A stretch of 39,333 nt of DNA. It comes from JBBQED01 sp038320345. GTDB taxonomy: Bacteria; Bacteroidota; Bacteroidia; AKYH767-A; OLB10. Below are positions 19,201 through 26,123 of this stretch, one piece after another (position 1 is the first letter of the stretch; each line of letters starts with the position of its first letter). Location: assembly GCA_038320345.1 (NCBI GenBank), contig JBBQED010000026.1:1-39333 (forward strand). Direction: 5' to 3'. The position numbers were made by a program, and so were the translations under genes. The notes beneath the pieces are model-generated. The model was not told the origin of the DNA, did no database searches, and saw only the letters and a list, made by a program, of their open reading frames with translations.

Positions 19201-20402
19201 CAACCTATTCCTCCCACATTAGCACCACGGAAATCTCCATCAATTAAATTTCCTCCTGTAGCCGTTGCTTTAATATCGTAAGTCAACCAGAAATAAGTAG
19301 TATCATATTCTAGATAAAAACAAGGTCCTGCAGCAGGACTTATAAAATCAATATTAGTGGCTATCACAGAAATAGTAGAGCCGAAGTTCGGTCGAGGGTA
19401 GGATGTCCCTGCAGGAATACCTGCTGAGGGGAATGGACTAATATAACCTGTACTAAATAAATTACTTCCGCCGGTGTACCAGATTTTTGCATTCTGAACA
19501 TCGTTAACGTTAGTTGTACCGTTGGAATTAAATAAAAGTGAATCTAGTTTAAGTGCAGAAGATAAAACATTTAGATTTCCGCATCCGCTTGTTCCGTTGA
19601 TGATACAACGCATACCCACTACCCATTGATTAGCTTGTCCTGTTCCTACAGAGGCCATGTTTTGTTGAACAAGTTCCATAGTAACATCCCCTGAATTGGT
19701 TGGTGATGGATGTGTATTGGTAACGAACAAATCGAAGAACATATCTAAACCAGTACCGCTTGCAGCACGAATACATCGTACAATAAAATAATATTTTTTC
19801 CCTGTATAGGTTGCTGCATTCAAAGAATAGGTATACTGATTCCAAGTATTAGCAACTGCTGCTGGTGAACCTGTATTATTTCTGGAGATAGAAGTTGTAG
19901 CAAGTGTATTTGACAAGAGCGTTGCTCCGGCAATGGTTGGTGTAGTATTAACTAATACTTCAATGCGGTCATTCGAAGATGCATTAAATCCATCACGGAA
20001 CATATAAAATGAAAATGTAGGATTTACGCCAGAGTTATTACTGAAATCAAAAGGCTTTGTGATGAGAAGCGTGGTATCTCCTACTAACGCAGTTCCAGAA
20101 TTGTATGCCATCACATTGGAACCTCCGCCTGGGCATACGCCGACGTTTACCGGAAAGGCTGGAATTACTGGTGGAGTTTGTCTGGCAAGAGAACCATTCC
20201 CACCAATGGCAGGATTGACGTTACCTTTTTTTACCTGCCAGCCGGGGGATGGAAAGATTGTACTCTCAATACTTTCAGTTTGCACCACTAAGGTCTGCGC
20301 TTGTGACAGACTTGGCATCAAAAGTGAAATAGCGAATATCAACCAAAGGCCGGCTGGTATTTTGCTGTTAAAGAAACCTGATTTGCTGTAAGAGTTTTTC
20401 AT
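16287..20402 (-). CDS. Secreted GEVED-domain protein with T9SS type A sorting domain (paralogue 3)
   Basis: 1371 aa. The signal peptide (MKNSYSKSGFF... to about residue 36, ending LSQAQT) is followed by an adhesin-like domain (about 40-235, ESIESTIFPSPGW) and a BNR-associated-like domain (about 265-420). The GEVED domain spans about 480-600, with WIDYDRSGTFDP near 525 and GECEDYV near 589. NPANWCGGVP is near 620, then long beta-rich segments. The PLPIELVDFKAE stretch is near 1184, a common lead-in to Bacteroidetes C-terminal domains, and the T9SS type A sorting domain covers about 1290-1371. By eye its coding sequence is closer to paralogue 1 than to the adjacent paralogue 2. It is the first gene of the array in transcription order, divergent from pabB across 406 bases. 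No enzyme active site is visible, so adhesion or matrix binding is only inferred. Confidence 0.9.
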   Translation of the reverse strand: MKNSYSKSGFFNSKIPAGLWLIFAISLLMPSLSQAQTLVVQTESIESTIFPSPGWQVKKGNVNPAIGGNGSLARQTPPVIPAFPVNVGVCPGGGSNVMAYNSGTALVGDTTLLITKPFDFSNNSGVNPTFSFYMFRDGFNASSNDRIEVLVNTTPTIAGATLLSNTLATTSISRNNTGSPAAVANTWNQYTYSLNAATYTGKKYYFIVRCIRAASGTGLDMFFDLFVTNTHPSPTNSGDVTMELVQQNMASVGTGQANQWVVGMRCIINGTSGCGNLNVLSSALKLDSLLFNSNGTTNVNDVQNAKIWYTGGSNLFSTGYISPFPSAGIPAGTSYPRPNFGSTISVIATNIDFISPAAGPCFYLEYDTTYFWLTYDIKATATGGNLIDGDFRGANVGGIGCPIATAGTGAGVNPIVFVLPGSAQVDLPYCVPTYTVGTAWAGYTNNDYVYSTFLIGALGSLINTGVQTLALQTAAAPGYPNNHFVMHPPDYEFMANVAGRTAILTKGASYSITIGCGTWFSANYVTAWIDYDRSGTFDPTEKLGEVPLAALGTTTFNFTVPAAGYVGPTRLRVREVFANSNIQPCQTYTYGECEDYVITLVPNCNPAYKLWLGNTDDWSNPANWCGGVPTITDDAVINKALVLPTYTYYNPTIKSSVIANCKNLTIAAGDTVNINAPIPGSFKIKGDLTINGGFRVITAFNPEITYSNGTLVNNIITPFKAQSSDARTQIIYTAAELTTQGLQGGDKITALKFNITAKGSTAAFNNFNISYGLTASTAFATTTPLATPTTVYSGNLTTNLGVFSIPLSTPIVWDGTNNLVIQYCFDNASSIGATDDRLLITQTTGRNSTLLLSTAVGTNTGCSLTFPGVGVTTNFFPSLATSRPNTTFVIDRPYTKYTFRSQGQWLNNNYFSAGSSRAVLDSTVAQTLGGTQISTFHELEINKAAAANTVTLGQNLIVDDTLALYQGQLVMNQRTIDINNSTSLKAIDRTNGALICEDNTFAAKVKWNFGPTIGLHEIPFATVSFATNVTTQYIPMRITNITGVDLGVISVNTYNTLPANTPWPPTVSQLNTATGASAPGVPGANNSAFTVDRFWNISKTGVAASPSTTMQFYFTDAERPTGATMNIVNQPKAQPWNSTLSAWTPFFTGTTGTFAGSPNTNSSIVPNYSWPIGNTLPWAIALSLQPLPIELVDFKAEIKDNKYVRLFWTTASEVDNDYFTVERTTDNSEYDFIARVNSYLHNSNVLLNYEAFDYTPLQGLQYYRLKQTDFNGDFSYSDLVPVRFGLKDPFVITSVYSEANAGAVNIEFNYDSSEPLTVIITDAAGRVIATKASLSAQPGINVLRIPQNISRGLYFITLQNSEKVVSRKFVY

Positions 20403-20579
20403 GCGCTTAATGGGTTTTTACTGCACTAAAATGGATAATAGTAGTAGTTGCTTTCGGTTGTAAGATTTTGACACATTTTTACTGCGATTTCAATTCGAAT
20501 CAGCAGCGACAACCAATCTGAACCTCTAAGTTAAGAAGAACATATTTAATGATCACTAAATTTTTAACCTTTTTAAGGA

Positions 20580-20587
20580 TAAAGTTG
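20580..20587 (-). promoter_or_regulatory. Candidate promoter of paralogue 3
   Basis: Plus-strand GGATAAAGTTG reads CAACTTTATCC on the minus strand. It shares GGATAAAG with the element before paralogue 1, at a similar distance (about 178 bases) from the ATG. The divergent gap 20403-20808 also holds hairpins at 20701-20742 and the pabB promoter. Confidence 0.35.
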
Positions 20588-20700
20588 CTGTAAGATCAGG
20601 AGCGCTGACCTATCATTTCACAGTAATTTCTTGCTAATATAAGACGAATGTCCCCTTTATTGCAAGTATTTTACGGGAAACTTGACCGGCAACACTCCAA

Positions 20701-20742
20701 TGTCTTTTATTTCTGGGTGAAAAGACAATTTGCGTTGGCAAA
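20701..20742. repeat. Two adjacent hairpins upstream of pabB
   Basis: TGTCTTTT (20701-20708) pairs with AAAAGACA (20720-20727), and immediately after, TTTGC (20729-20733) pairs with GCAAA (20738-20742). They lie in the divergent gap upstream of the pabB promoter, so they would be DNA-level or paralogue-side elements rather than part of the pabB mRNA. Confidence 0.4.
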
Positions 20743-20795
20743 AAACTGTTTTCGGAATTTAGAACCGATTTACCTCCGATACCAACCTCCTGAAC

Positions 20796-20803
20796 TATCT
20801 TCG
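20796..20803 (+). promoter_or_regulatory. Candidate -7 promoter element of pabB
   Basis: TATCTTCG resembles TAnnTTTG and ends five bases before the GTG at 20809. If it is the promoter, the transcript is nearly leaderless from GTG, or translation starts at the in-frame ATG at 20845. Confidence 0.4.
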
Positions 20804-20808
20804 CCACT

Positions 20809-22134
20809 GTGAGTTGGAAATATTACGAATGGTCGCTTCCTACGATGTTTCAATCTTGGGTATTGAGCGATCTATCTTCTTTGTTTTCAAGGTTTTGCCT
20901 GTTGGAAACTGGTGGTGATTTCAAAGATCAGTTTGCTCGCGGGCCGCATCGTTATCAGCATCTTGCCGCTTACGGACTTATCAGAGAAAGTAACGGGGAT
21001 CAAGATTCATTTGGCACTATTAGCGATTTCCTGCAAGCGCCCGACTGGTATTTTGGACATCTCAGTTATGAACTCAAGGATCAGCTAGAGCCTTCGCTGA
21101 GTTCTTCGAACCCTGCTTACAGTAATTTCCCGCTGTTTAGTTTTTTTGTTCCGGAAATCGTAATTGCGGTTAAAGAAGAAAAGTTCCTGATCTGGATTCA
21201 TGAGAAAAGTGAATGGCAGCAGCAAACAGAAAAATTGCAAACTTTATTAAATCAATCCTCCCCAAAGATTGATGAAACGCCAACCAACATTCCTCCTACT
21301 CCAGTATTTTTAAAAATGGATGCTGCTGAATACGTTCAGACTTTTGAAATCATTCGCCAACATTTATTAAGAGGTGATATTTATGAATTGAATTACTGTA
21401 TTCCGTTCATCGCTGAAAATTGTAGTATCAATCCTTATCTCACTTTAGCAAAAATCCGCACCACTTCCCCTGCTCCTTTTTCTTGCTTTTATCGACACGA
21501 GCATCAATGGTTAATTTCATCTAGTCCCGAGCGATTTCTCAGAAAAGAACAACAACGAATTTTTAGTCAGCCTATCAAAGGAACTATCAAAAGAGATGCG
21601 GATCCACAAAAAGATATTGCTTTAAAATCAGCATTAGCGAACAGTGAAAAAGAGAAAGCAGAAAATGTAATGATCGTAGATCTAGTAAGAAATGATCTCA
21701 GCAAAATTGCAATAAAAGGAAGTGTAAAGCCAGAAGAACTTTTCGGTATTTATGCGTTCCCGAAAGTATTTCAAATGATTTCTACCATCAGTGCAGAGCA
21801 AAAGCCAGGACTAAAATTTCAGGAGCTCATCAAAGCATTATTTCCGATGGGGTCGATGACAGGTGCACCCAAAATATCGGCCATGGAAATCATTGAGCAA
21901 TCAGAAAAATTCCGCCGAGGATTATTCAGTGGTTCTGTGGGTTATATAAGTCCTGATGGAGATTTTGATTTTAATGTGGTCATTAGAAGTATTTTTTATG
22001 ATGATGAAGCACGGCGAGTCCTCATTCCTGCGGGAAGTGCGATAACCGCGAAAAGCAATGCTGAAGATGAATATCAGGAGTGTTTATTAAAAGCAGAAGC
22101 AATGCTAGATGCAGTAAAAAATTCAGCCTCTTAA
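20809..22134 (+). CDS. pabB: Aminodeoxychorismate synthase component I
   Basis: 441 aa chorismate-binding enzyme. With a glutaminase partner (PabA) it converts chorismate to 4-amino-4-deoxychorismate for folate synthesis. The C-terminal chorismate-binding domain (about 170-435) carries PIKGT at 255-259. The Lys there is characteristic of PabB, whereas anthranilate synthase has Ala (PIAGT). Also present are ENVMIVDLVRNDL, PMGSMTGAPK and the AGSAITAKSNAEDEYQE segment near the end. An N-terminal non-catalytic domain precedes it. The frame begins at GTG (20809). An ATG at residue 13 (20845) is an alternative and would give a normal leader if the promoter at 20796 is right. No pabA or pabC is adjacent; tilS follows on the same strand after 64 bases with its own promoter-like sequence. 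Confidence 0.93.
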   Translation: MSWKYYEWSLPTMFQSWVLSDLSSLFSRFCLLETGGDFKDQFARGPHRYQHLAAYGLIRESNGDQDSFGTISDFLQAPDWYFGHLSYELKDQLEPSLSSSNPAYSNFPLFSFFVPEIVIAVKEEKFLIWIHEKSEWQQQTEKLQTLLNQSSPKIDETPTNIPPTPVFLKMDAAEYVQTFEIIRQHLLRGDIYELNYCIPFIAENCSINPYLTLAKIRTTSPAPFSCFYRHEHQWLISSSPERFLRKEQQRIFSQPIKGTIKRDADPQKDIALKSALANSEKEKAENVMIVDLVRNDLSKIAIKGSVKPEELFGIYAFPKVFQMISTISAEQKPGLKFQELIKALFPMGSMTGAPKISAMEIIEQSEKFRRGLFSGSVGYISPDGDFDFNVVIRSIFYDDEARRVLIPAGSAITAKSNAEDEYQECLLKAEAMLDAVKNSAS

Positions 22135-22164
22135 ATAAAGAATACAAAGCCCAGATTTCTGTTG

Positions 22165-22172
22165 TAGCTTCG
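22165..22172 (+). promoter_or_regulatory. Candidate -7 promoter element of tilS
   Basis: TAGCTTCG resembles the Bacteroidetes -7 element, 26 bases before the tilS ATG. No good -33 TTG is seen at the right distance. Confidence 0.35.
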
Positions 22173-22198
22173 CCATATTAATTCATCTTTCCATAAAA

Positions 22199-23554
22199 AT
22201 GGTTCAGGAAGTACTTCAATTTATTCGCCAGCATCGTCTCATTAAGAATGACGATCAGCTTTTGCTGGCAGTAAGTGGAGGATTGGATTCGATGGTGATG
22301 CTGCATATTTTACATCAACTAAAATATACACTTGCAGTTGCCCATTGCAATTTTAATTTGAGAGGAGAAGAATCTGACTTAGATGCGGAGTTGGTTGAAA
22401 CGGCTTGTGCTGAAATGCAGATTCCGTTTTATAGTAAGCGTTTTGAAACCGAAGTCTATGCGGAGCAGCAAGAAATTTCGATCCAGATGGCCGCAAGAGA
22501 TTTGCGATATGCTTGGTTTTACGAGCTAGCACAAAATCATGGTTATCATAAAATCTGTACCGCTCATCATGCCTCCGATCAGGCAGAAACGATACTCTTT
22601 AATTTGATTCGCGGAACTGGTGTCGTTGGTCTTAAAGGTATCCCCGTAAAAAATAATCTGATTGTTCGTCCCTTGTTGCATCAAACTAGGAAGCAGTTAG
22701 AAGACTACGTTAAAAAAAATAAACTCCGTTATAGAACTGATAGCAGTAACTTGGAAACGGATTATCATCGGAATTTTCTTCGGATCAATGTGATCCCTCA
22801 AGTAAAAAAAATCAATCCTGCTTTCGATCAATCGATGTTTCGTTTTAGTGAACTGATGACGGAAACTGCGATCTTGATGGAAGAAAGAATTATGCAGTTG
22901 CTGGAGGGTCTCGTACACTTTGAGCAGGAGAGCATTTTGCTGAACGTAGCAACGCTTAAAGATCATCCTGCCCTCAAAACCCTGATCTATCATTTTCTCA
23001 AAAACTACAATTTCAATGCTGATCAAAGCGCTATGATCGCTCAGTCGTTGAATGGCAGTTCTGGGAAGCAGTTTTATTCGGAAAGTCACCGATTGTTGAT
23101 TGATCGCAACCAGCTGATCCTTCAAAATAATACGGTAAATACTGAGCAAGCTACCATTCAAATCGATGATACCGCTAAGCAAATCATCCTACCTGAAGGA
23201 ACCCTTGAATTGACTTATTTCGATGCTGTGCGTCCTGAAATGCTTCAAAATAAAGATCCAGAAACTGCATTTTTAGATGCGGGCAAAATAAAGTTTCCGT
23301 TAAGTTGCAGAAAGTGGCAGAAAGGAGATTATTTTTATCCTCTCGGAATGGATCATCGCCGCAAACTAAGCGATTATTTCATAGATCAGAAATTGTCGTT
23401 GAACACTAAAAAGAACGTCCGCCTACTGTTAAATAACGATGAAATTATCTGGATCGCCGGATATCGCATCGACCAACGTTATCGAATTACCGATCTTACG
23501 ACAGCTGTTCTGTCATTACACTGGAAATCCTATGGCTCCTCAGGTGCAATTTGA
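22199..23554 (+). CDS. tilS: tRNA(Ile)-lysidine synthetase
   Basis: 451 aa TilS, which uses ATP and lysine to convert the wobble cytidine of the CAU-anticodon tRNA-Ile into lysidine, switching it from methionine to isoleucine decoding; it is essential in most bacteria. The N-type ATP-pyrophosphatase PP-loop SGGLDS is at 26-31, with AVAHCNFNLRGEES after it and the CTAHHASDQAETILFNLIRGTG motif at about 120-141. A substrate-binding middle domain and the C-terminal TilS domain (WQKGDYFYPLGM, then KLSDYFIDQK) follow. The C-terminal domain is present, so this is the full E. coli-like form. The next gene starts inside its last 23 bases, suggesting translational coupling. Confidence 0.96.
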   Translation: MVQEVLQFIRQHRLIKNDDQLLLAVSGGLDSMVMLHILHQLKYTLAVAHCNFNLRGEESDLDAELVETACAEMQIPFYSKRFETEVYAEQQEISIQMAARDLRYAWFYELAQNHGYHKICTAHHASDQAETILFNLIRGTGVVGLKGIPVKNNLIVRPLLHQTRKQLEDYVKKNKLRYRTDSSNLETDYHRNFLRINVIPQVKKINPAFDQSMFRFSELMTETAILMEERIMQLLEGLVHFEQESILLNVATLKDHPALKTLIYHFLKNYNFNADQSAMIAQSLNGSSGKQFYSESHRLLIDRNQLILQNNTVNTEQATIQIDDTAKQIILPEGTLELTYFDAVRPEMLQNKDPETAFLDAGKIKFPLSCRKWQKGDYFYPLGMDHRRKLSDYFIDQKLSLNTKKNVRLLLNNDEIIWIAGYRIDQRYRITDLTTAVLSLHWKSYGSSGAI

Positions 23555-24014
23555 AGAAAAACAATTTCTGGGATTCAATACCTATTCCATTGTACGACGA
23601 ATGGTACTGGCTATTTTCTGCTTCGTTTCGTTCTATTACACCGAAAACAGAATGGAAAACGCTGGGGTCCTATTCCTCACTGGAATTATTATTCTGGTAG
23701 GAAGCATCGTCTTGTTGTTTGTCAAATATCTTCAAATCAGAATAACCAGCGATCAGTTGATGCTTACTGGAATGTGGAAAAGCCAGCAGATTAATATTCC
23801 ATTTATGGATATTGTGCAGGTAGAAAAAACCATTTACAGCAAGTATAACATGAATAATCCTGCATTTAATGTGCATGAAGAAAATGAGGTGAAATTTTAT
23901 ACCGCCGGAAAAGATGCGATTAGAGTCCGCTTAAAAAATGGCTCCGATTTACTCATCGGTACTTACCGTGCTGAAGAATTGAGTAGAGCCTTGCTTTCTG
24001 CTGTAAAGAAATAA
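23532..24014 (+). CDS. Small two-TM membrane protein of unknown function
   Basis: 160 aa, start chosen at ATG 23532 (MAPQVQFEEKQFLGFNTY). The frame stays open upstream inside tilS, but those residues look like tilS shadow. Two hydrophobic segments (about residues 22-40 and 45-65) form a membrane hairpin, followed by a soluble beta-rich domain of about 90 residues (IRITSDQLMLTGMWKSQQINIPFMDIVQVEKT...). The layout resembles small bacterial PH-like (bPH) membrane proteins, but I cannot confirm the family. It overlaps the tilS end by 23 bases, so it is probably co-translated with tilS. Function unknown. Confidence 0.8.
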   Translation: MAPQVQFEEKQFLGFNTYSIVRRMVLAIFCFVSFYYTENRMENAGVLFLTGIIILVGSIVLLFVKYLQIRITSDQLMLTGMWKSQQINIPFMDIVQVEKTIYSKYNMNNPAFNVHEENEVKFYTAGKDAIRVRLKNGSDLLIGTYRAEELSRALLSAVKK

Positions 24015-24110
24015 CAATCAAAGCTTTAACCTGAGATTTACGGAATTCAGCGGTTTTCACTTAGTGGTTCAGATCCTGGAATTAGAGTAAGACTATACTC
24101 TGTAATCGTT

Positions 24111-24118
24111 TACTTTTG
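24111..24118 (+). promoter_or_regulatory. Candidate -7 promoter element of the deoxyhypusine-synthase homologue
   Basis: TACTTTTG is an exact TAnnTTTG match 31 bases before the ATG at 24150. Confidence 0.5.
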
Positions 24119-24149
24119 CAATCCCGAAAACTCGATATAAAAATTAATT

Positions 24150-25124
24150 ATGGAAAGAGGACCTATTTCCCAGTTCATGGAAACCCATTACCGACATTTC
24201 AATGCTGCTGCGCTTGTGGATGCGTCTAAAGGCTATGAGCAGCATTTGCTGGAAGGCGGAAAGATGATGATTACACTGGCAGGTGCAATGAGCACTGCTG
24301 AACTTGGTATTTCACTGGCAGAGATAATCCGTCAAGGAAAAGTAGATATTATCTCGTGTACTGGAGCTAACCTAGAAGAAGATATCATGAATCTGGTTGC
24401 GCACTCGCACTACAAAAGAGTTCCCAATTATAGAGATCTGAGTCCGCAGGATGAGTGGAACTTACTCGAAGGAGGATTTAACCGCGTTACAGATACTTGT
24501 ATTCCAGAAGAAGAAGCTTTCCGCAGAATTCAGAAACATATTTTCAAGCAATGGAAAAATGCACAGGATGCTGGCGAACGTTATCTTCCTCATGAGTACA
24601 TGTACAAAATGCTGCTGAGTAAAGAGATGGAGCAGTATTATGAAATTGACCCGAAAAATAGTTGGATGCTGGCTGCCGCAGAGCGCAACCTCCCGATTAT
24701 CGTTCCCGGTTGGGAAGACAGTACCATGGGAAATATTTTTGCATCCTACTGCATCAAAGGCGAGTTAAATCCGTCTACCATAAAAAGCGGGATTGAATAT
24801 ATGACGTGGCTCTCGGACTGGTACATTAAAAATTCCGGAGGAAAAGGTGTTGGATTCTTCCAGATTGGCGGAGGTATTGCTGGCGATTTTCCAATCTGTG
24901 TAGTGCCGATGTTATACCAAGATATGGAGATGGAGACTATTCCTTTCTGGAGTTATTTCTGCCAAATCAGTGATTCTACCACGAGCTACGGATCCTATTC
25001 TGGAGCTGTACCGAATGAAAAAATCACTTGGGGAAAATTGGATATACATACTCCTAAATTTATCATTGAATCCGATGCTTCCATCGTTGCTCCGCTAGTA
25101 TTTGCGTGGTTACTAAAATGGTAA
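24150..25124 (+). CDS. Deoxyhypusine synthase family protein
   Basis: 324 aa member of the deoxyhypusine synthase (DHS) family. In eukaryotes and archaea DHS moves an aminobutyl group from spermidine to a lysine of eIF5A, using NAD. Conserved landmarks include LAGAMSTAELG (43-53), the DIISCTGANLEEDI stretch (66-79), FQIGGGIAGDFPIC (237-250) and TSYGSYSGAVP. Lys296 in EKITWGKLD is the position of the catalytic lysine in the WGK motif of human DHS (Lys329). Bacteria lack eIF5A, and bacterial members have been linked to polyamine chemistry such as homospermidine-type reactions, so the true substrate is uncertain. It is a stand-alone gene with its own promoter; an imperfect hairpin lies after it. 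It is slightly shorter than human DHS (369 aa), mainly at the N-terminus. Confidence 0.92.
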   Translation: MERGPISQFMETHYRHFNAAALVDASKGYEQHLLEGGKMMITLAGAMSTAELGISLAEIIRQGKVDIISCTGANLEEDIMNLVAHSHYKRVPNYRDLSPQDEWNLLEGGFNRVTDTCIPEEEAFRRIQKHIFKQWKNAQDAGERYLPHEYMYKMLLSKEMEQYYEIDPKNSWMLAAAERNLPIIVPGWEDSTMGNIFASYCIKGELNPSTIKSGIEYMTWLSDWYIKNSGGKGVGFFQIGGGIAGDFPICVVPMLYQDMEMETIPFWSYFCQISDSTTSYGSYSGAVPNEKITWGKLDIHTPKFIIESDASIVAPLVFAWLLKW

Positions 25125-25163
25125 GCTGAATAGATAACCGATTATCGGTGAAGGGAACATGAG

Positions 25164-25202
25164 AACAGGCGATCAGGCAATAAGAACTCCTGATTTCCTG
25201 TT
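25164..25202 (+). terminator. Imperfect hairpin after the deoxyhypusine-synthase homologue
   Basis: AACAGG (25164-25169) pairs with CCTGTT (25197-25202), and inside it ATCAGG (25172-25177) pairs with CCTGAT (25089+100, i.e. 25189-25194), separated by a two-base mismatch and an 11-base loop. No T-run follows, so a terminator role is only possible. Confidence 0.4.
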
Positions 25203-25252
25203 TATCATAAAATTAATACTGTTAAGTTTACACATCGAATTACACGACTCCC

Positions 25253-25987
25253 GTGCCTGACTGTTTAGTAATCATTCCTACTTACAACGAGAAAGAGAAT
25301 ATCGGCCGGATGGTACGAACAGTGATGAATTTGCCTCATCCGTTTCATCTGCTAATTATCGATGATAACTCACAGGATGGAACAGCAGAGATCGTAAAAA
25401 CTTTACAGGTAGAATTCCCCGACCGACTTTTCATGGAACAACGTGCGGGCAAATTAGGATTGGGAACTGCCTATATTCATGGATTCCGTTGGGCATTAAA
25501 TCATCCTTATCAATATATATTTGAAATGGATGCTGATTTTTCACACAATCCTGATGACCTGGTAAAATTATATAAAGCCTGCGCTCTTGATGGTTTCGAT
25601 ATGAGCATTGGTTCCCGATATATTACCGGAGTGAATGTGGTGAATTGGCCGATGGGAAGAGTCATCATGTCGTATTATGCTTCAATGTATGTGCGATTGG
25701 TAACAGGGATGGAAATCCATGATACTACTGCAGGATTCAAATGTTATACACGAAAAGTCTTGGAGACGATCGATCTCAATAAAATCCGATTTACAGGTTA
25801 TGCTTTCCAGATCGAGATGAAATTTGCAGCTTGGAAACTAGGATTTAAAATCAAAGAAGTTCCTATTATTTTCACAGATCGCAGTGAAGGGCAATCCAAA
25901 ATGAGTGGATCGATCTTTAAAGAAGCAATTTTCGGAGTACTCAGTATGAAAATACAGAGCTGGTACTCTCATTATAAAAAAGCTTGA
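25253..25987 (+). CDS. Polyprenol-phosphate mannosyltransferase-like GT2 glycosyltransferase
   Basis: 244 aa GT-A fold glycosyltransferase of family 2, close to dolichol-phosphate mannose synthase (DPM1). It probably moves mannose (or a similar sugar) from a nucleotide sugar to polyprenyl phosphate at the inner-membrane surface. The N-terminus has VIIPTYNEKENI (6-17), then LLIIDDNSQDGT (33-44) and the metal-binding DAD at 93-95 in EMDADFSHNP. GSRYITG, TAGFKCYTRKVL and the FTDRSEGQSKMS segment follow, all typical of the DPM1 group. No C-terminal membrane domain is present, as in the short soluble or peripheral forms. It starts at GTG (25253), which lines up with the family N-terminus. ManC encoded at 28401-29486 could supply its GDP-mannose. 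A weak promoter-like TAAGTTTA lies at 25223. Confidence 0.9.
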   Translation: MPDCLVIIPTYNEKENIGRMVRTVMNLPHPFHLLIIDDNSQDGTAEIVKTLQVEFPDRLFMEQRAGKLGLGTAYIHGFRWALNHPYQYIFEMDADFSHNPDDLVKLYKACALDGFDMSIGSRYITGVNVVNWPMGRVIMSYYASMYVRLVTGMEIHDTTAGFKCYTRKVLETIDLNKIRFTGYAFQIEMKFAAWKLGFKIKEVPIIFTDRSEGQSKMSGSIFKEAIFGVLSMKIQSWYSHYKKA

Positions 25988-26123
25988 GCATCTGATTTCA
26001 GAATTTTTATCGACTGAAATGAATCCTTGTATTCGGCTTTCCTTTTAGACAAATCACCGATAATTTTATAGATTTGTTTGATAATACACTTAGCTTTACC
26101 CTAAACCACCAAAACTATCCGTT

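Noticed and set aside
7398..20402. Polymorphic toxin or phage tail reading of the large paralogues
   Set aside because: No toxin domain, immunity gene, or phage structural neighbours; the sorting domains point to T9SS cargo.
22697..23182. 161-codon antisense frame inside tilS
   Set aside because: Complete overlap with a strongly supported gene and no recognisable protein features.
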